Assembly: GCA_036852015.1 (NCBI GenBank)
Contig: JAANDG010000229.1
Span: forward strand, 1-64,000
Reading direction: 5' to 3'
DNA length: 64,000 nt
Source of the DNA: Pelodera strongyloides
Taxonomy: Eukaryota > Nematoda > Chromadorea > Rhabditida > Rhabditidae
Part shown: piece by piece, positions 54,806 to 64,000 of the stretch
How positions within the stretch are numbered: the first letter of the stretch is position 1
Layout of the letters: each line of letters opens with the position of its first letter
Position numbers and translations under genes: made by a program
Notes under the pieces: model-generated
Seen by the model: only the letters and a program-made list of their open reading frames with translations
Told to the model about the DNA's origin: nothing
Database searches by the model: none

Positions 54806-55943
54806 TGTAGCCACGTCTGCAAGCTGAGTTTCCGTTTCTTTGTTCTGTTTTGTGATTTTGTGATTCATTGCACTCTATAGATAATTTTATTATTATTTAT
54901 GTATGTAGGTTACTTGTTATATTTATGCCTTCTCTTTTGTAGGTGTACGAACATTGGTGCACCGTCCGGGACTCGGCCAGCCCATCCACCAAGTACGTCG
55001 AACCCACCAATGCAGGGATGAATTCCTTTACTTATGGAACACACTGTATAACAATGTTTTTACTCCATTGTATACTTTTATGTACTAATAACTTTTAATT
55101 TCACCAACAATTTTGGGACAGCGCCCCTCTAAATTGCCTTGCGCCGATTGCAGTTCGATTCTTTTACTATATAAGTTTTGGTCGTTTTGGGACAAGCTTT
55201 TAGTTGGTAAGACCAAATTTTCATCTCTCTACACACTTTATGTGGTCGATTTCAATAAACAATGTTTTCATACTGGCTTGGTTGGAATTACGCAACACTT
55301 TTGGGCTCAAAACCCTGTTAATTACCTTGCACGCGTTTCAATTTTTCTCTAACTTTATAATTCTACTAGTTTTTTTTTATATAGTAGAAACTTAAGCAGC
55401 AGTTCCCTTCTAATTATTGTCCTCATTGACTTATTTACTTTGTGGTATATGCCGAACAGCATTTTTTGCGGGATATTTATTGGTTTTAACCACATTCTTC
55501 GCATTTAGCAGGTCCACGGTAACAATGGATATGACTTCCCAAATTGCTCCCCAAATCAGATTGCGAATGGAGGCGCGTTACGGAGGGCTACTGCACGGAG
55601 CAGATCAAGGTTAGAGTCAGATTTCGTATCTTTTACATCATAATTTTGACAGAAATGTTGCAGACATTGGGCTTTTTGTAGCTTTTTCAAGACTAGTCAA
55701 AATTCCTTCTAATCGTGATCCTAGTTCCCATTTTCCAGAATCCTACATGAGAGGTGGAATATGTTATTTTTATTACGGGATGTTGAAGTGTTGCTTAAGT
55801 TGAAGCCTACTTTTAATTTGCAGTGAAACTGCATTCATCTTTCCATTCTTACCTCAAATGTTTCAGGCTCTTGATCTTGTTGTATGAAGGTCCAGTCGGT
55901 CTTTGGAGGCTCTGAACGAGGTTCGTATTTTTTTCTTTTACAG

Positions 55944-56268
55944 TGTAAGTGAGGAGAAGTTGCAAGTGATTAATTGCTTTGTACTGAGGTGTGTGGTGTG
56001 TGTGTGTGTGTGTTATTTTTATAGTTAGCCGTTCGTAGATAAATTGCACTTCTCTCTATCTTATGTTGTTTACTAACACATACTCCTACTAACATCAGTT
56101 GTGTGTGTGCATTGACCAAGAGCGTCAGCTCTTGGCCATGGTCCAAGGATAAAATATAATGGCTATATTCTCTGTGTATCTTTCTGAACATCTACAACAC
56201 ATTATATACAGAGATATATTCTACATAGAATGGCTAGCGGCGGGGCCGGCCGCTAGCTGAGTTCTACA
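55944..56268 (+). repeat. 5' LTR
   Basis: TG...CA-bounded repeat, 325 bp, with a (GT)n stretch near 55990-56010 and the hairpin-like GCTAGCGGC..GCCGGCCGCTAGC near its 3' end (about 56233-56257). It presumably contains promoter and poly(A) signals, not individually identified. Confidence 0.9.
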
Positions 56269-57211
56269 TGGCGACCGCGGAGGTCTGCCGATTTCATCTA
56301 TCCTGGCAGATCCCGAATCTACATCTTCTGCGTACTGCCTAATTCAACGCAATCCACAACAGTAAACAATATTTGAAATTATCTTAATCCCATATCGACA
56401 TTCTGTTAGTATTCGTCCCCTCTGCTGATAGTATGTCGACATCTACAATACTCTCTTCTCTACTCTTCTGATATATCTGCTATCGGGTCGATAGTCGAAG
56501 TGCAAGGATCAACTGAGAAAAGCAAAGGAGCTGCGAACTTGCCGCCTGAAGCTAAGTTTTATATTTGTGTAGTAGAGGAAGATGAGACACAGTATCTAGT
56601 ACTTTCGTTAGTTACTGAACAATATTCTTGAGTTGGATTCCAGTTGAATGTAAGAAGGAAATAACGATAAGCAGCCCCATAAGGACAACCCAACTGAGCT
56701 AGGGATGTGATATTATTATCGAATGTAAATAATTATATTTATGAGCCCCGCTAAGATGATGTGCGAAACATCCCCGGCAACAATTTAAGGATGGGTGGTT
56801 GGGCAGCATGGATTTTGCCGGATCCCACATTAGCCAGTTGAGGATAAGCAAATAATGATAATATAAGTTACCCAGTAGGGCTCACTGTAGTGTAACTAGT
56901 CCTTATGTATTTAATTTTAATCGTTATTTTGATTGGAATTGAACATTGTTCTAGGAGATTGTACTAGACTTTAACTTTCTTATTTTAATGTTGTGATACA
57001 TCTGACATTGTTGTTGAATTGAATTGATATGTAGCCATGTTGAGATAATACCTTGTAATTGTTAAGATCTTGTGAGAAGACACACAACTCTAGCCTTTTG
57101 GAAGTTAAGATCTTGATATTGTTTATTTGATAGATGTTAAGACCTTGTCTTGTTTATCTAATGGACCATCTCAATAAGAGCTGGGGTCCAGCTCTTGTTG
57201 AGAGAGGGCGA

Positions 57212-57534
57212 TGTAAGTGAGGAGAAGTTGCAAGTGATTAATTGCTTTGTACTTTTAGGTGTGTGGTGTGTGTGTGTGTTATTTTTATAGTTAGGCGTTC
57301 TTAGATAAATTGCACTTCTCTCTATCTTATGTTGTTTACTAACACATACTCCTACTAACATCAGTTGTGTGTGTGCATTGACCAAGAGCGTCAGCTCTTG
57401 GCCATGGTCCAAGGATAAAATATAATGGCTATATTCTCTCTGTATATATTCAAATATCTACATCACATAACATACACAGAATATATTTTAATAGAATCGC
57501 TAGCGGCGGGGCCGGTCGCTAGCTGAGTTCTACA
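57212..57534 (+). repeat. 3' LTR
   Basis: Partner of the 5' LTR with few differences, mainly in the GT run and near 57440-57490. The low divergence implies a fairly recent insertion. Confidence 0.9.
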
Positions 57535-58545
57535 ACAGCATTTGAGAGAGTTTAGCTTAACTCCTGTAGGATAAAATGCCGGATACTCAAATAAACAACT
57601 TTAATATTCGTTACTTTCAGGGGGCCATACAAATAATGGGCCATCTTGCATGGATCGTCCGTTGAACCGCGCCGCTTTCCAAAGGTGTGAGCATTCATTC
57701 TTCACGTAGGGAATCGAAATTTGTTATTTCTGTGCGGTTGAGGCATTTCTATGCAATTTTACTGGTCATTTTCCAGAATCCTGTACGAGAGCTTCACAAG
57801 TATATCGCAAAAAATCCAAGGTATGTTTGGCTGGTTGTAATTAATAATGTTTAGTAAAAGGAGATCAACATATAAGAGTTTGCATATAGTGAATTTGGCG
57901 TTGACTATATTTAAACTTAACCATGGTTCAGAGGCTTGAACAGATTGATATTAAGGTCATAGCAGAAAATATTAGAATATGTTTAGTGCGCATGGCCTGT
58001 TGGATTTCGCTATTAGAAACGCGACCTGTTTCAATTTGCTAAGGACCCCAAGCTGCCAACGGTGAAGTTTTTTTATTATGGGATGTTTAAGTTAGGCTTC
58101 CAGTACTGATTATGTAGATAATTTAATTCATCATAATATATAAGTGTACTCATTCTGTTTCCGTCCTTATTTTATGTCTTGTGTTTTCAGCAGGTACTCA
58201 TCCGGTCCGGCATCACTTTCATCAATGGCGATAACGTGAGCAACGTCATCATTGAAAGGGTAAGGGTTTTTAATATCATGCAGCATCAATGTATTTCAAT
58301 ATTTTTAGGTTACTGACACACTCTACACGAGTCTCATTTTTATTGTGTTGGTGCACTGTGAAATTTAGAACCTGCGTTTATCACTCTGCATTTTGTTCTT
58401 TTTAGGTTGAGGATTGCGTGGCGGAACGTGGAGCGGCAAATGTGCGAGACCGCAACGAGTAAACTGAAAGAAGTGGAAAATGTGCGAGATGTTGCGGGCG
58501 AACTGTTGCCTTAAGCACAAGAATGAGGTGGGCTTTTGATGTGTT

Positions 58546-59147
58546 TTGCTCAATGTCGTAGGGGTACATCGCTTTTTGTGATACCTTACCTTACCTTAGA
58601 TATCCAGCTTCAGCATATTCAGCAAGGGCGTGCATCCCCTTTCTGTCGCTCACTGTAACACCTCTAAACGTGCACTTCTGTGTGCACAAGTGCAATATTC
58701 AACAGTGTAGATGTATGAATTTCTCTGGCTGTATCTCTGCATCTCTCTCGCTCTCTATACTCTCTAACACGCGTCGCGTAGTTCATACGCATATAGTCTG
58801 TTTTTCGTACAAACGACTGTCTTCCACTAATTTCTTTACAGCGAATATGTATGCAGTCAAGTTACGCAAAAACAAACGCGAGACTAGCGTTTCCATACCA
58901 GACGTGAATTTAAATAGCAGCTGAATATGTAACTTCGAAGTTACATGCCCTGCATCTTGCATCTTGATGTTTGTCGACATATGCAGACATACGCTAAAAT
59001 TTGTTCCATTGCACCATAGATTTGCCACAGGTCCAAGCGACGCGTTTACTATGAAATCTTTGTGATTCGTTTTCTTTTCACTGGGACACTTTTGACAACT
59101 TTTTTGTTGTTTACTTAATGGGGAGCACGCATTCTATTAATACAGCC
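58546..59147. other. Unassigned spacer
   Basis: No repeat partner or gene is recognised; two frames of 81-84 codons on opposite strands near 58670-59028 overlap each other and have no motif. Confidence 0.4.
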
Positions 59148-59592
59148 TAAAGGGATGGGTTCACTAGAAAATCACCTTGTTTTTATGCTTTAGTTTGATT
59201 GTACACAGGTAAACCAGCATACACAATATTTTTTGAACTATTCCCTAGGGAAGATATTAGGTAAAAAAGGTGAGTATTATCGATCTTCCAAGAAATAGTA
59301 CTACAAGATAGGGAAGCTAAGAGATATGGTTGAAACACGCTGTTTTTTATTGTTTAAGTAAAATAAACGATGAAAACTACAGTTATTTTGCTCAAAACAG
59401 TGTTTCAGCCATATCTCTTCGCTTCCCTGGTTTATCTTGTAGTACTATTTTATCAGAAGATCGATCAATACTCACCTTTTTTACCTAATATCTTCTCTAA
59501 GGAATAATTCAAAAAATATTTGTATGCTCTTTGTTTAAGTTTACCTTTGTACAATCAAACGAAAACATAAAAACAAGGTGATTTTCTAGTGT
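59148..59592. repeat. Foldback MITE, ~200-bp arms
   Basis: Left arm 59148-59350 (TAAAGGGATGGGTTCACTAG...AAACACGCTGTTTTTT) and right arm about 59395-59592 are reverse complements apart from small differences, with a ~40-bp loop. The right terminus lacks the AACCCATCCCTTTA end that the single arm at 48987 keeps, so it is slightly truncated. Confidence 0.92.
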
Positions 59593-60762
59593 GTCTTGAA
59601 TGTAGGATTCAAGGAATTAAGATAATAATAAAAAGTAGCAATATTATTCGCTTTTATTCTATCTTATTTCTACATATATAATTGACAGTGACTAATTGCT
59701 TTTCCAAGATTCGTAGGATTGTTTACACGTGCACCCAATGTTGACAGATCTTACACCTCCTTATTAATGGCTCTAATCTCGCGCATCCTAGGACGTAGCG
59801 AAAGGCCCCCCGATGCGCGCCTGTCCCAGATAAGAATTTACAGCTGGCAATAGTATCTGTAACCACCCCGTTCTATGATTATTACACACTCTCTCCCAAT
59901 CCTTCTGATTCTTTAGTCTCTCTACAAATGGTATATAAGAAAGCTTCATATTGGAATAAATAAGGTTCAACCCTTTCCAAACTATCGTCGTTCGTCTCGC
60001 AATACAAGTCAGCACAACCTACAGCACATACGGTGAACTTTGCACGTCGACTTGTATTTGACTTCAAAAATTCTGAATCCATAAGTCATAGAATGATTCT
60101 GACTATTGATTTATTTTGGAGATGTCTCAAAGACGACCACACCACACATTCACGTCGGATGCTTGAACTTTAATTTTTGGGGTCAAAGTCCACTTTTGGA
60201 ACATTTTTAATTTTATTTTATCGATTGATGACGTCGTTGAATTATTCTGAATGCATATTTTTCATGGATTCATCTGAGTGTCTTCGACACCAGAGTCTCA
60301 GATCGGTACCTCAATTTTCATTTTTTATTAAATTTTATATGTTGGGGTAGTCACGTGACTTTGTGACCTTAATATCTCCGTTAATATCGATCGATATCGA
60401 TTTTTTTTCACAAACTTTTTCTCACAGATTTATTTGCTCCCCATATATGGTGGTTCTGGATGTCGTGCTCAAGTTCGATTTTTTGGCACTTTGCCAAGGC
60501 TCACTACTGTGCAGACCTGCGAAGGACTGATATCGATTAACAAAAAATAACCCTCTCTTATTTTTTGCCCTAGTTCTCATAGCCGCCGTAGCTAAGGTCT
60601 AGCTGAACGTTAACTGCAAAATCTGAAACGTGAATGACTGACTGACAGACAGAACTCGTCTATAAAAGAAGGCTATTAGGTTCAGATCATATCCATAAAT
60701 TCACTATGTTTGCTTGGGCTGTTGATAAAGCCGGGTGATAATTGACCTGTTCATTATTTCAG
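59593..60762. other. Spacer before the visible kinesin exons, with a satellite remnant
   Basis: 60030-60075 (GTGAACTTTGCACGTCGACTTGTATTTGACTTC...TTCTGAATCC) is a single diverged unit related to the 129-bp satellite. The remainder has no recognised exon; the N-terminal kinesin exons, including the P-loop, were not found here. Confidence 0.5.
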
Positions 60763-63686
60763 GACGACGTGGTGGATCTCTTATCTGGGAACAAGGACAA
60801 TCTTCAAATTAGAGAGAAATCCGGCTCAGTGTTTGTAAGTATATTTATGATCTTTCATCTTTGTTATGCTTTGCTTCCACGTGATGCTGGATACGGTTTA
60901 TGGTTTTTGTAATATGTGGAGCGTCAACTCTATCTGGCATTAGAGATGCTTATTTGAATAACTCGTTTATTTGTCGGTCTCATTCTGTGCCTAGGGAGCT
61001 CGATTAATGATAGTTAAGAGCAGAGTAATTTTGGGAAGAGAAACAAATTATATTCGTTGGTTTTTATCGGTTCTTACAGGTTCAAGGACTATCGCAGATA
61101 CCAGTGGGCTCGCTGTATGACACGATGTCTGAATTAGGAAAAGGTCAGCCGTTTGTTATCGAAAAATGTAATGAAAGAAAAATGTGTGTGCAACAGGTAG
61201 AAAATATGGAAAACCTCGGATACGGTTAATGTACATTTGCGCCCGCTCTGCTTCCACGAATGCGGGGCATCTGTGATATATGTCGTGCGTAAATGAAGAA
61301 CTGTTTGTCGTGGGCGGGAAATTTTGTATGTGGATTTATGGCCCAGACGTCTACCTGAATTGAATGTGCTAATTTTACGCCCTCGCCGAGGTGGTTCTTC
61401 CACGGTTTCACGGAGAAAGTTTTGCAGGATGCTTCGTTCGTTCGAAAGGCTCTACAGCAATGAATGCGACGTCGTCTAGATCGCACGCTGTGTTCACCAT
61501 TTACCTGTCAAGAACGGCAGTCGATGAAAGGTTACGTTTTATTATATATATACTACAAAAAATACTCCTCAACGGGAACATTGTCCCGCGGGATCCTTTT
61601 TTTAGTCCTGTTCCCTGGATTTTTTCTATATTATTGGACACTTTGAAGGAGTATGGCAATAACAACATAACATGTTTTATCTTTGTTTCAGTGAGTGCAG
61701 TTTCACAGCCAAATTCCACATGGTGGGTATGGCAATAACAACATAACATGTTTTATCTTTGTTTCAGTGAGTGCAGTTTCACAGCCAAATTCCACATGGT
61801 GGATCTTGCTGGTTCGGAGCGTTTGAAGACGACACAGGTCCTTTCCACTATATGTTTGTTCGTCTTTCTAGCGTGATACTGGTCTTAACACCCCCCCCCC
61901 TTAGTCTTAGCTCACAGTACAGTTACTCTTTCATGTGATAAGATATTTTCTTGTTCCAGGCGGATGGAGAGCGTAAGCTTGAGGGAATAAAAATTAACGG
62001 AGGTCTTCTGGAGCTTGGAAATGTGATCAGTGCCTTGGCTGCGGGATCCCGCCATGTTCCATATAGGAACTCTAAAATAACGAGAATCCTACAGGGTTTG
62101 TTTTATTTATGCTTCTTGTTACTCTTGCTGGGTTATGGATAGGTGTAATTTTGTCTGTTCTTCTGTTGTCTAACGGCGAACGTTTGTATCCAAACAGCGC
62201 AAAGTACATGCATGGTAATATAGGGTTACATGGTTTAACTAACATATGTTTCGCCAACGAATTGATGCAGCGAAGCGAAATGGTACCCAGCTTGGTTTTT
62301 TAGTTAAAAGAAGTGAACTTCTTTTACTAATGGAAAGCTACACAAACAAAGAGAAAATGGAAAAATGACGACGCATTTTATTCTATTGAAAAAATTGGAT
62401 CCGTACGATTTACATACACTACGTAGACGCAGTGTTACGTGGTAGATAATCCACTACAGTGATCGTGACTCGTGACCCCATTGTCAGCCGCGCTTACGGC
62501 AGGATTACCATGGAAAATAGAGACATAGCTAAGTGGTTGTGCTCTAGCTTTTGGCGCGGTTGATCCCGGACCCCGGGTTCGATCCCGGGTGGCGACCACC
62601 TATTTGCAGGGATAGTCGAAAGATTGTGGGTACCATTTTACTTTAAGTAACTTGCTCTGAGTTCCTGATGATGCGAACGTACTTGATAGATTCTCCATTT
62701 AGACTCTCTGGGTGGAAATTCGTTGACGGCCATGGTTGCATGCGTCTCTCCAGCTCATACGAACGCTGAAGAAACTTTATCGACGTTGAGGTTAGCCATG
62801 GTCATTTGTGGGGTTTCCTTGTTCGCACTTGGGAAAATGAGAAATGCCTGTCCACGTTCGAGTCTATGTAGAGGACATGGTCCCACTGCGATTTTGGATG
62901 TAGTATGGGTCTATTTCAAAATAGCACGGATCTATTTCCAATAACACGTGTCTGATGCGGTTTTGTTCCAAATAGCACGGTCTCTGACACTTTCGCTGCA
63001 GGACCATGTCAAATGTGCGATTCGCATTGGTTACGGTAGGCAGTTGACACACATGCGCCTTGTGACATTCACAGCGTATTATGTGGTGAATAATGGACAA
63101 TAGGTGTAATACATTTTCTTTTTACGTTACGGCCGGGTCTCATTTATATTTGTTAACTTATGTTTTAGATACGCCGAGCGTACAAATGCTATAAAAAACA
63201 GTGCAGAAGTCAATGTTGATCCGCAGCAAGCACTTCTAGTCCAACTCCGAGAAGAGGTCTTAGTTTGTTACCAATCTTGGTGTTTTCCTATTCACACGTA
63301 GAGCTGTTGTTGTCTTGGTCAGTTGTCAAGTCACATGGATTCCAGCGCATAATTCAGTCATTCAGTGCACGTGCGTAAGTAAATTAGAAGGTTGTACTGT
63401 AGCTTAGTGGCCGGTATTGCATGAAAGTGTGAAAATTGCCAGGGATATCGTTGCCCACAAACATATCAGCATAGCATAGCATAGATACAGCCTCCGAAGA
63501 TGGTCTAAGGGTCTAAGCAAATCCAGAAGTGATTGGTGTGATTTTGGAACTGTGTTTTTATTTCTCGGAACGCTTTATTTACTACGCCGTGTTTCAGAAT
63601 CTCCGTCTTCGAGCCGAATTGTTGCAGTTGAAGGGAGACCGAGCCCCAGTGCAGTTTATGTCAGCAACAAGTTCCGTGAATAATAG
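60763..63686 (+). CDS. Kinesin motor domain, C-terminal half (kinesin-4, KIF4/KLP-19-like), partial
   Basis: Exons 60763-60834, 61080-61143, 61428-61530, 61768-61837, 61960-62095, 62703-62790, 63169-63256 and 63598-63686 join in phase over ~236 codons. They start at [19 protein letters not shown], then show switch I NATSSRSH, switch [63 protein letters not shown] and [14 protein letters not shown], followed by the start of a coiled coil ([18 protein letters not shown]). The IKN..VN.DP neck and overall spacing fit kinesin-4 chromokinesins, microtubule motors of spindle and chromosomes; KIF21-like is the alternative. The motor N-terminus with the ATP P-loop lies upstream but was not located, and the stalk runs off the window. 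Exon 4 lies in a 76-bp tandem duplication. Confidence 0.9.
61651..61802 (+). repeat. Perfect 76-bp tandem duplication across a splice acceptor
   Basis: 61651-61726 and 61727-61802 are identical. Each copy holds the end of kinesin intron 3 (TTTGTTTCAG) and the first 35 bp of exon 4. The second copy continues into the rest of the exon; the first runs into a stop after MVGMAITT if used. Confidence 0.97.
62521..62600 (+). other. tRNA-like sequence inside a kinesin intron
   Basis: A-box match TAGCTAAGTGG (62526-62536) and a perfect T arm CCGGGTTCGATCCCGG (about 62573-62588, B box). The 3' part TGGCGAC has no pairing 5' acceptor strand, so it is a tRNA-derived relic or SINE head in the intron between the sixth and fifth visible kinesin exons. 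Confidence 0.6.
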
Positions 63687-64000
63687 GTAGGTAAACGGTG
63701 TTTACAGTGGTGAACGTTCGAATTTGTAGTTTCCATCCCCGCCAAAGTGCAATTCAGTATAAAAACGGTATCACACTTGTTTTCTGGCATGTATGTAAGG
63801 CAACGTCGTGCCATGTCAGTTGTGTTCCAGCCCAGCTGTTCCACTGAGACACATTCGGTGCATGAATTTGTATGATGTTGCAGTTGCCCAGAGACGACAG
63901 ACAAAACACGTGTCATTCCGCTTTATTTCCAGACTAAGTATAGGATGCGTGTTTGAGTTTTGCTGTACGAGTCCAATTATAATACAACTCAAACTCGTCG
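63687..64000 (+). other. Kinesin intron, to window end
   Basis: Begins GTAGGT after the last visible exon. No further exon is recognised before the window ends. Confidence 0.5.

Larger units (their letters stand above)
55944..57534 (+). mobile_element. Non-autonomous LTR retrotransposon, 1591 bp
   Basis: Two long terminal repeats, 55944-56268 (325 bp) and 57212-57534 (323 bp), both TGTAAGTGAGGAG...GAGTTCTACA (TG..CA ends), highly similar. Immediately after the 5' LTR comes TGGCGACCGCGG, a plausible tRNA primer-binding site, and just before the 3' LTR a purine stretch GAGAGAGGGCGA. The flanks show a 4-bp duplication ACAG (55940-55943 and 57535-57538). The 943-bp interior has no frame resembling gag, protease, reverse transcriptase or integrase. 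The uninterrupted site is seen at 45860 in copy 1. TGGCGACC-type sites suggest BEL/Pao-like or Gypsy-like helpers, which I cannot decide. Confidence 0.93.
53226..58545 (+). repeat. Duplicated block, copy 2 (with two insertions)
   Basis: Counterpart of 44217-46380. It is interrupted by a ~1-kb unit at 53755-54790 and by an LTR element at 55944-57534. Its first exon-like piece keeps the 18 bp lost in copy 1, reading CDVEDAPQLKMEMDSSCGPL. Pieces near 58197-58259 (reading FINGDNVSNVIIER before GTAAGG) and 58395-58540 correspond to sequences at 48398 and 46230 in the first region, so module order differs at the distal end. Confidence 0.85.

Noticed and set aside
55970..57412. Minus-strand frames in the two LTRs
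   Set aside because: They span LTR sequence antisense and include the GT repeat; no gag or pol similarity.

Overview
The window looks like a nematode nuclear genome. It is AT-rich, its genes are cut into many short exons by small introns with polypyrimidine-AG acceptors (mostly TTTAG or TTTCAG), and it carries an RTE-type non-LTR retrotransposon. Coding capacity lies at the two ends; the middle 40 kb is repeats, foldback elements and decayed exon-like pieces. Intron-exon structures were read by eye from splice sites and frame continuity. Species, and a clade V (strongylid-like) origin, are guesses.

Left part (1-19.6 kb). Gene 1 (948-6527, +) has 20 exons whose phases join perfectly into a 798-residue polytopic membrane protein that I do not recognise by name. 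A minus-strand pair of exons (7529-7899) encodes the P-loop, switch I and WDxSG part of a Rab GTPase most like the Rab32/38 group; the rest is not visible. Gene 2 (11065-19575, +) is a complete 32-exon ABCC/MRP transporter of 1571 residues with TMD0, two membrane domains and two nucleotide-binding domains.

Middle part (19.6-60.7 kb). In order: seven ~0.5-kb tandem repeats (20.5-24.1 kb); two phase-compatible exons of an unknown gene (25.0-25.3 kb); a frameshifted RTE element with an inverted 160-bp piece of itself at its 5' edge (26.2-28.9 kb); foldback elements, several ending in TTTAAAGGGA-like termini; a 129-bp satellite whose period is a multiple of three and is open on the minus strand (33.9-35.4 kb); GC-rich CGGCGGCTAT repeats; a GCATGCATGC foldback; repeated cassettes with a conserved Gln-rich reading frame (39-50 kb); and a large duplicated block (44.2-46.4 kb versus 53.2-58.5 kb). 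The second copy of that block holds two insertions that the first lacks: a ~1-kb unit with an intact 253-codon minus-strand ORF, and a 1591-bp non-autonomous LTR element with a 4-bp target-site duplication.

Right part (60.7-64 kb). Eight exons (+) encode the second half of a kinesin motor domain, probably kinesin-4 (KIF4/KLP-19-like), running off the right edge. One splice acceptor lies in a perfect 76-bp tandem duplication. There is no evidence that the genes act in one pathway; they look like ordinary neighbours.
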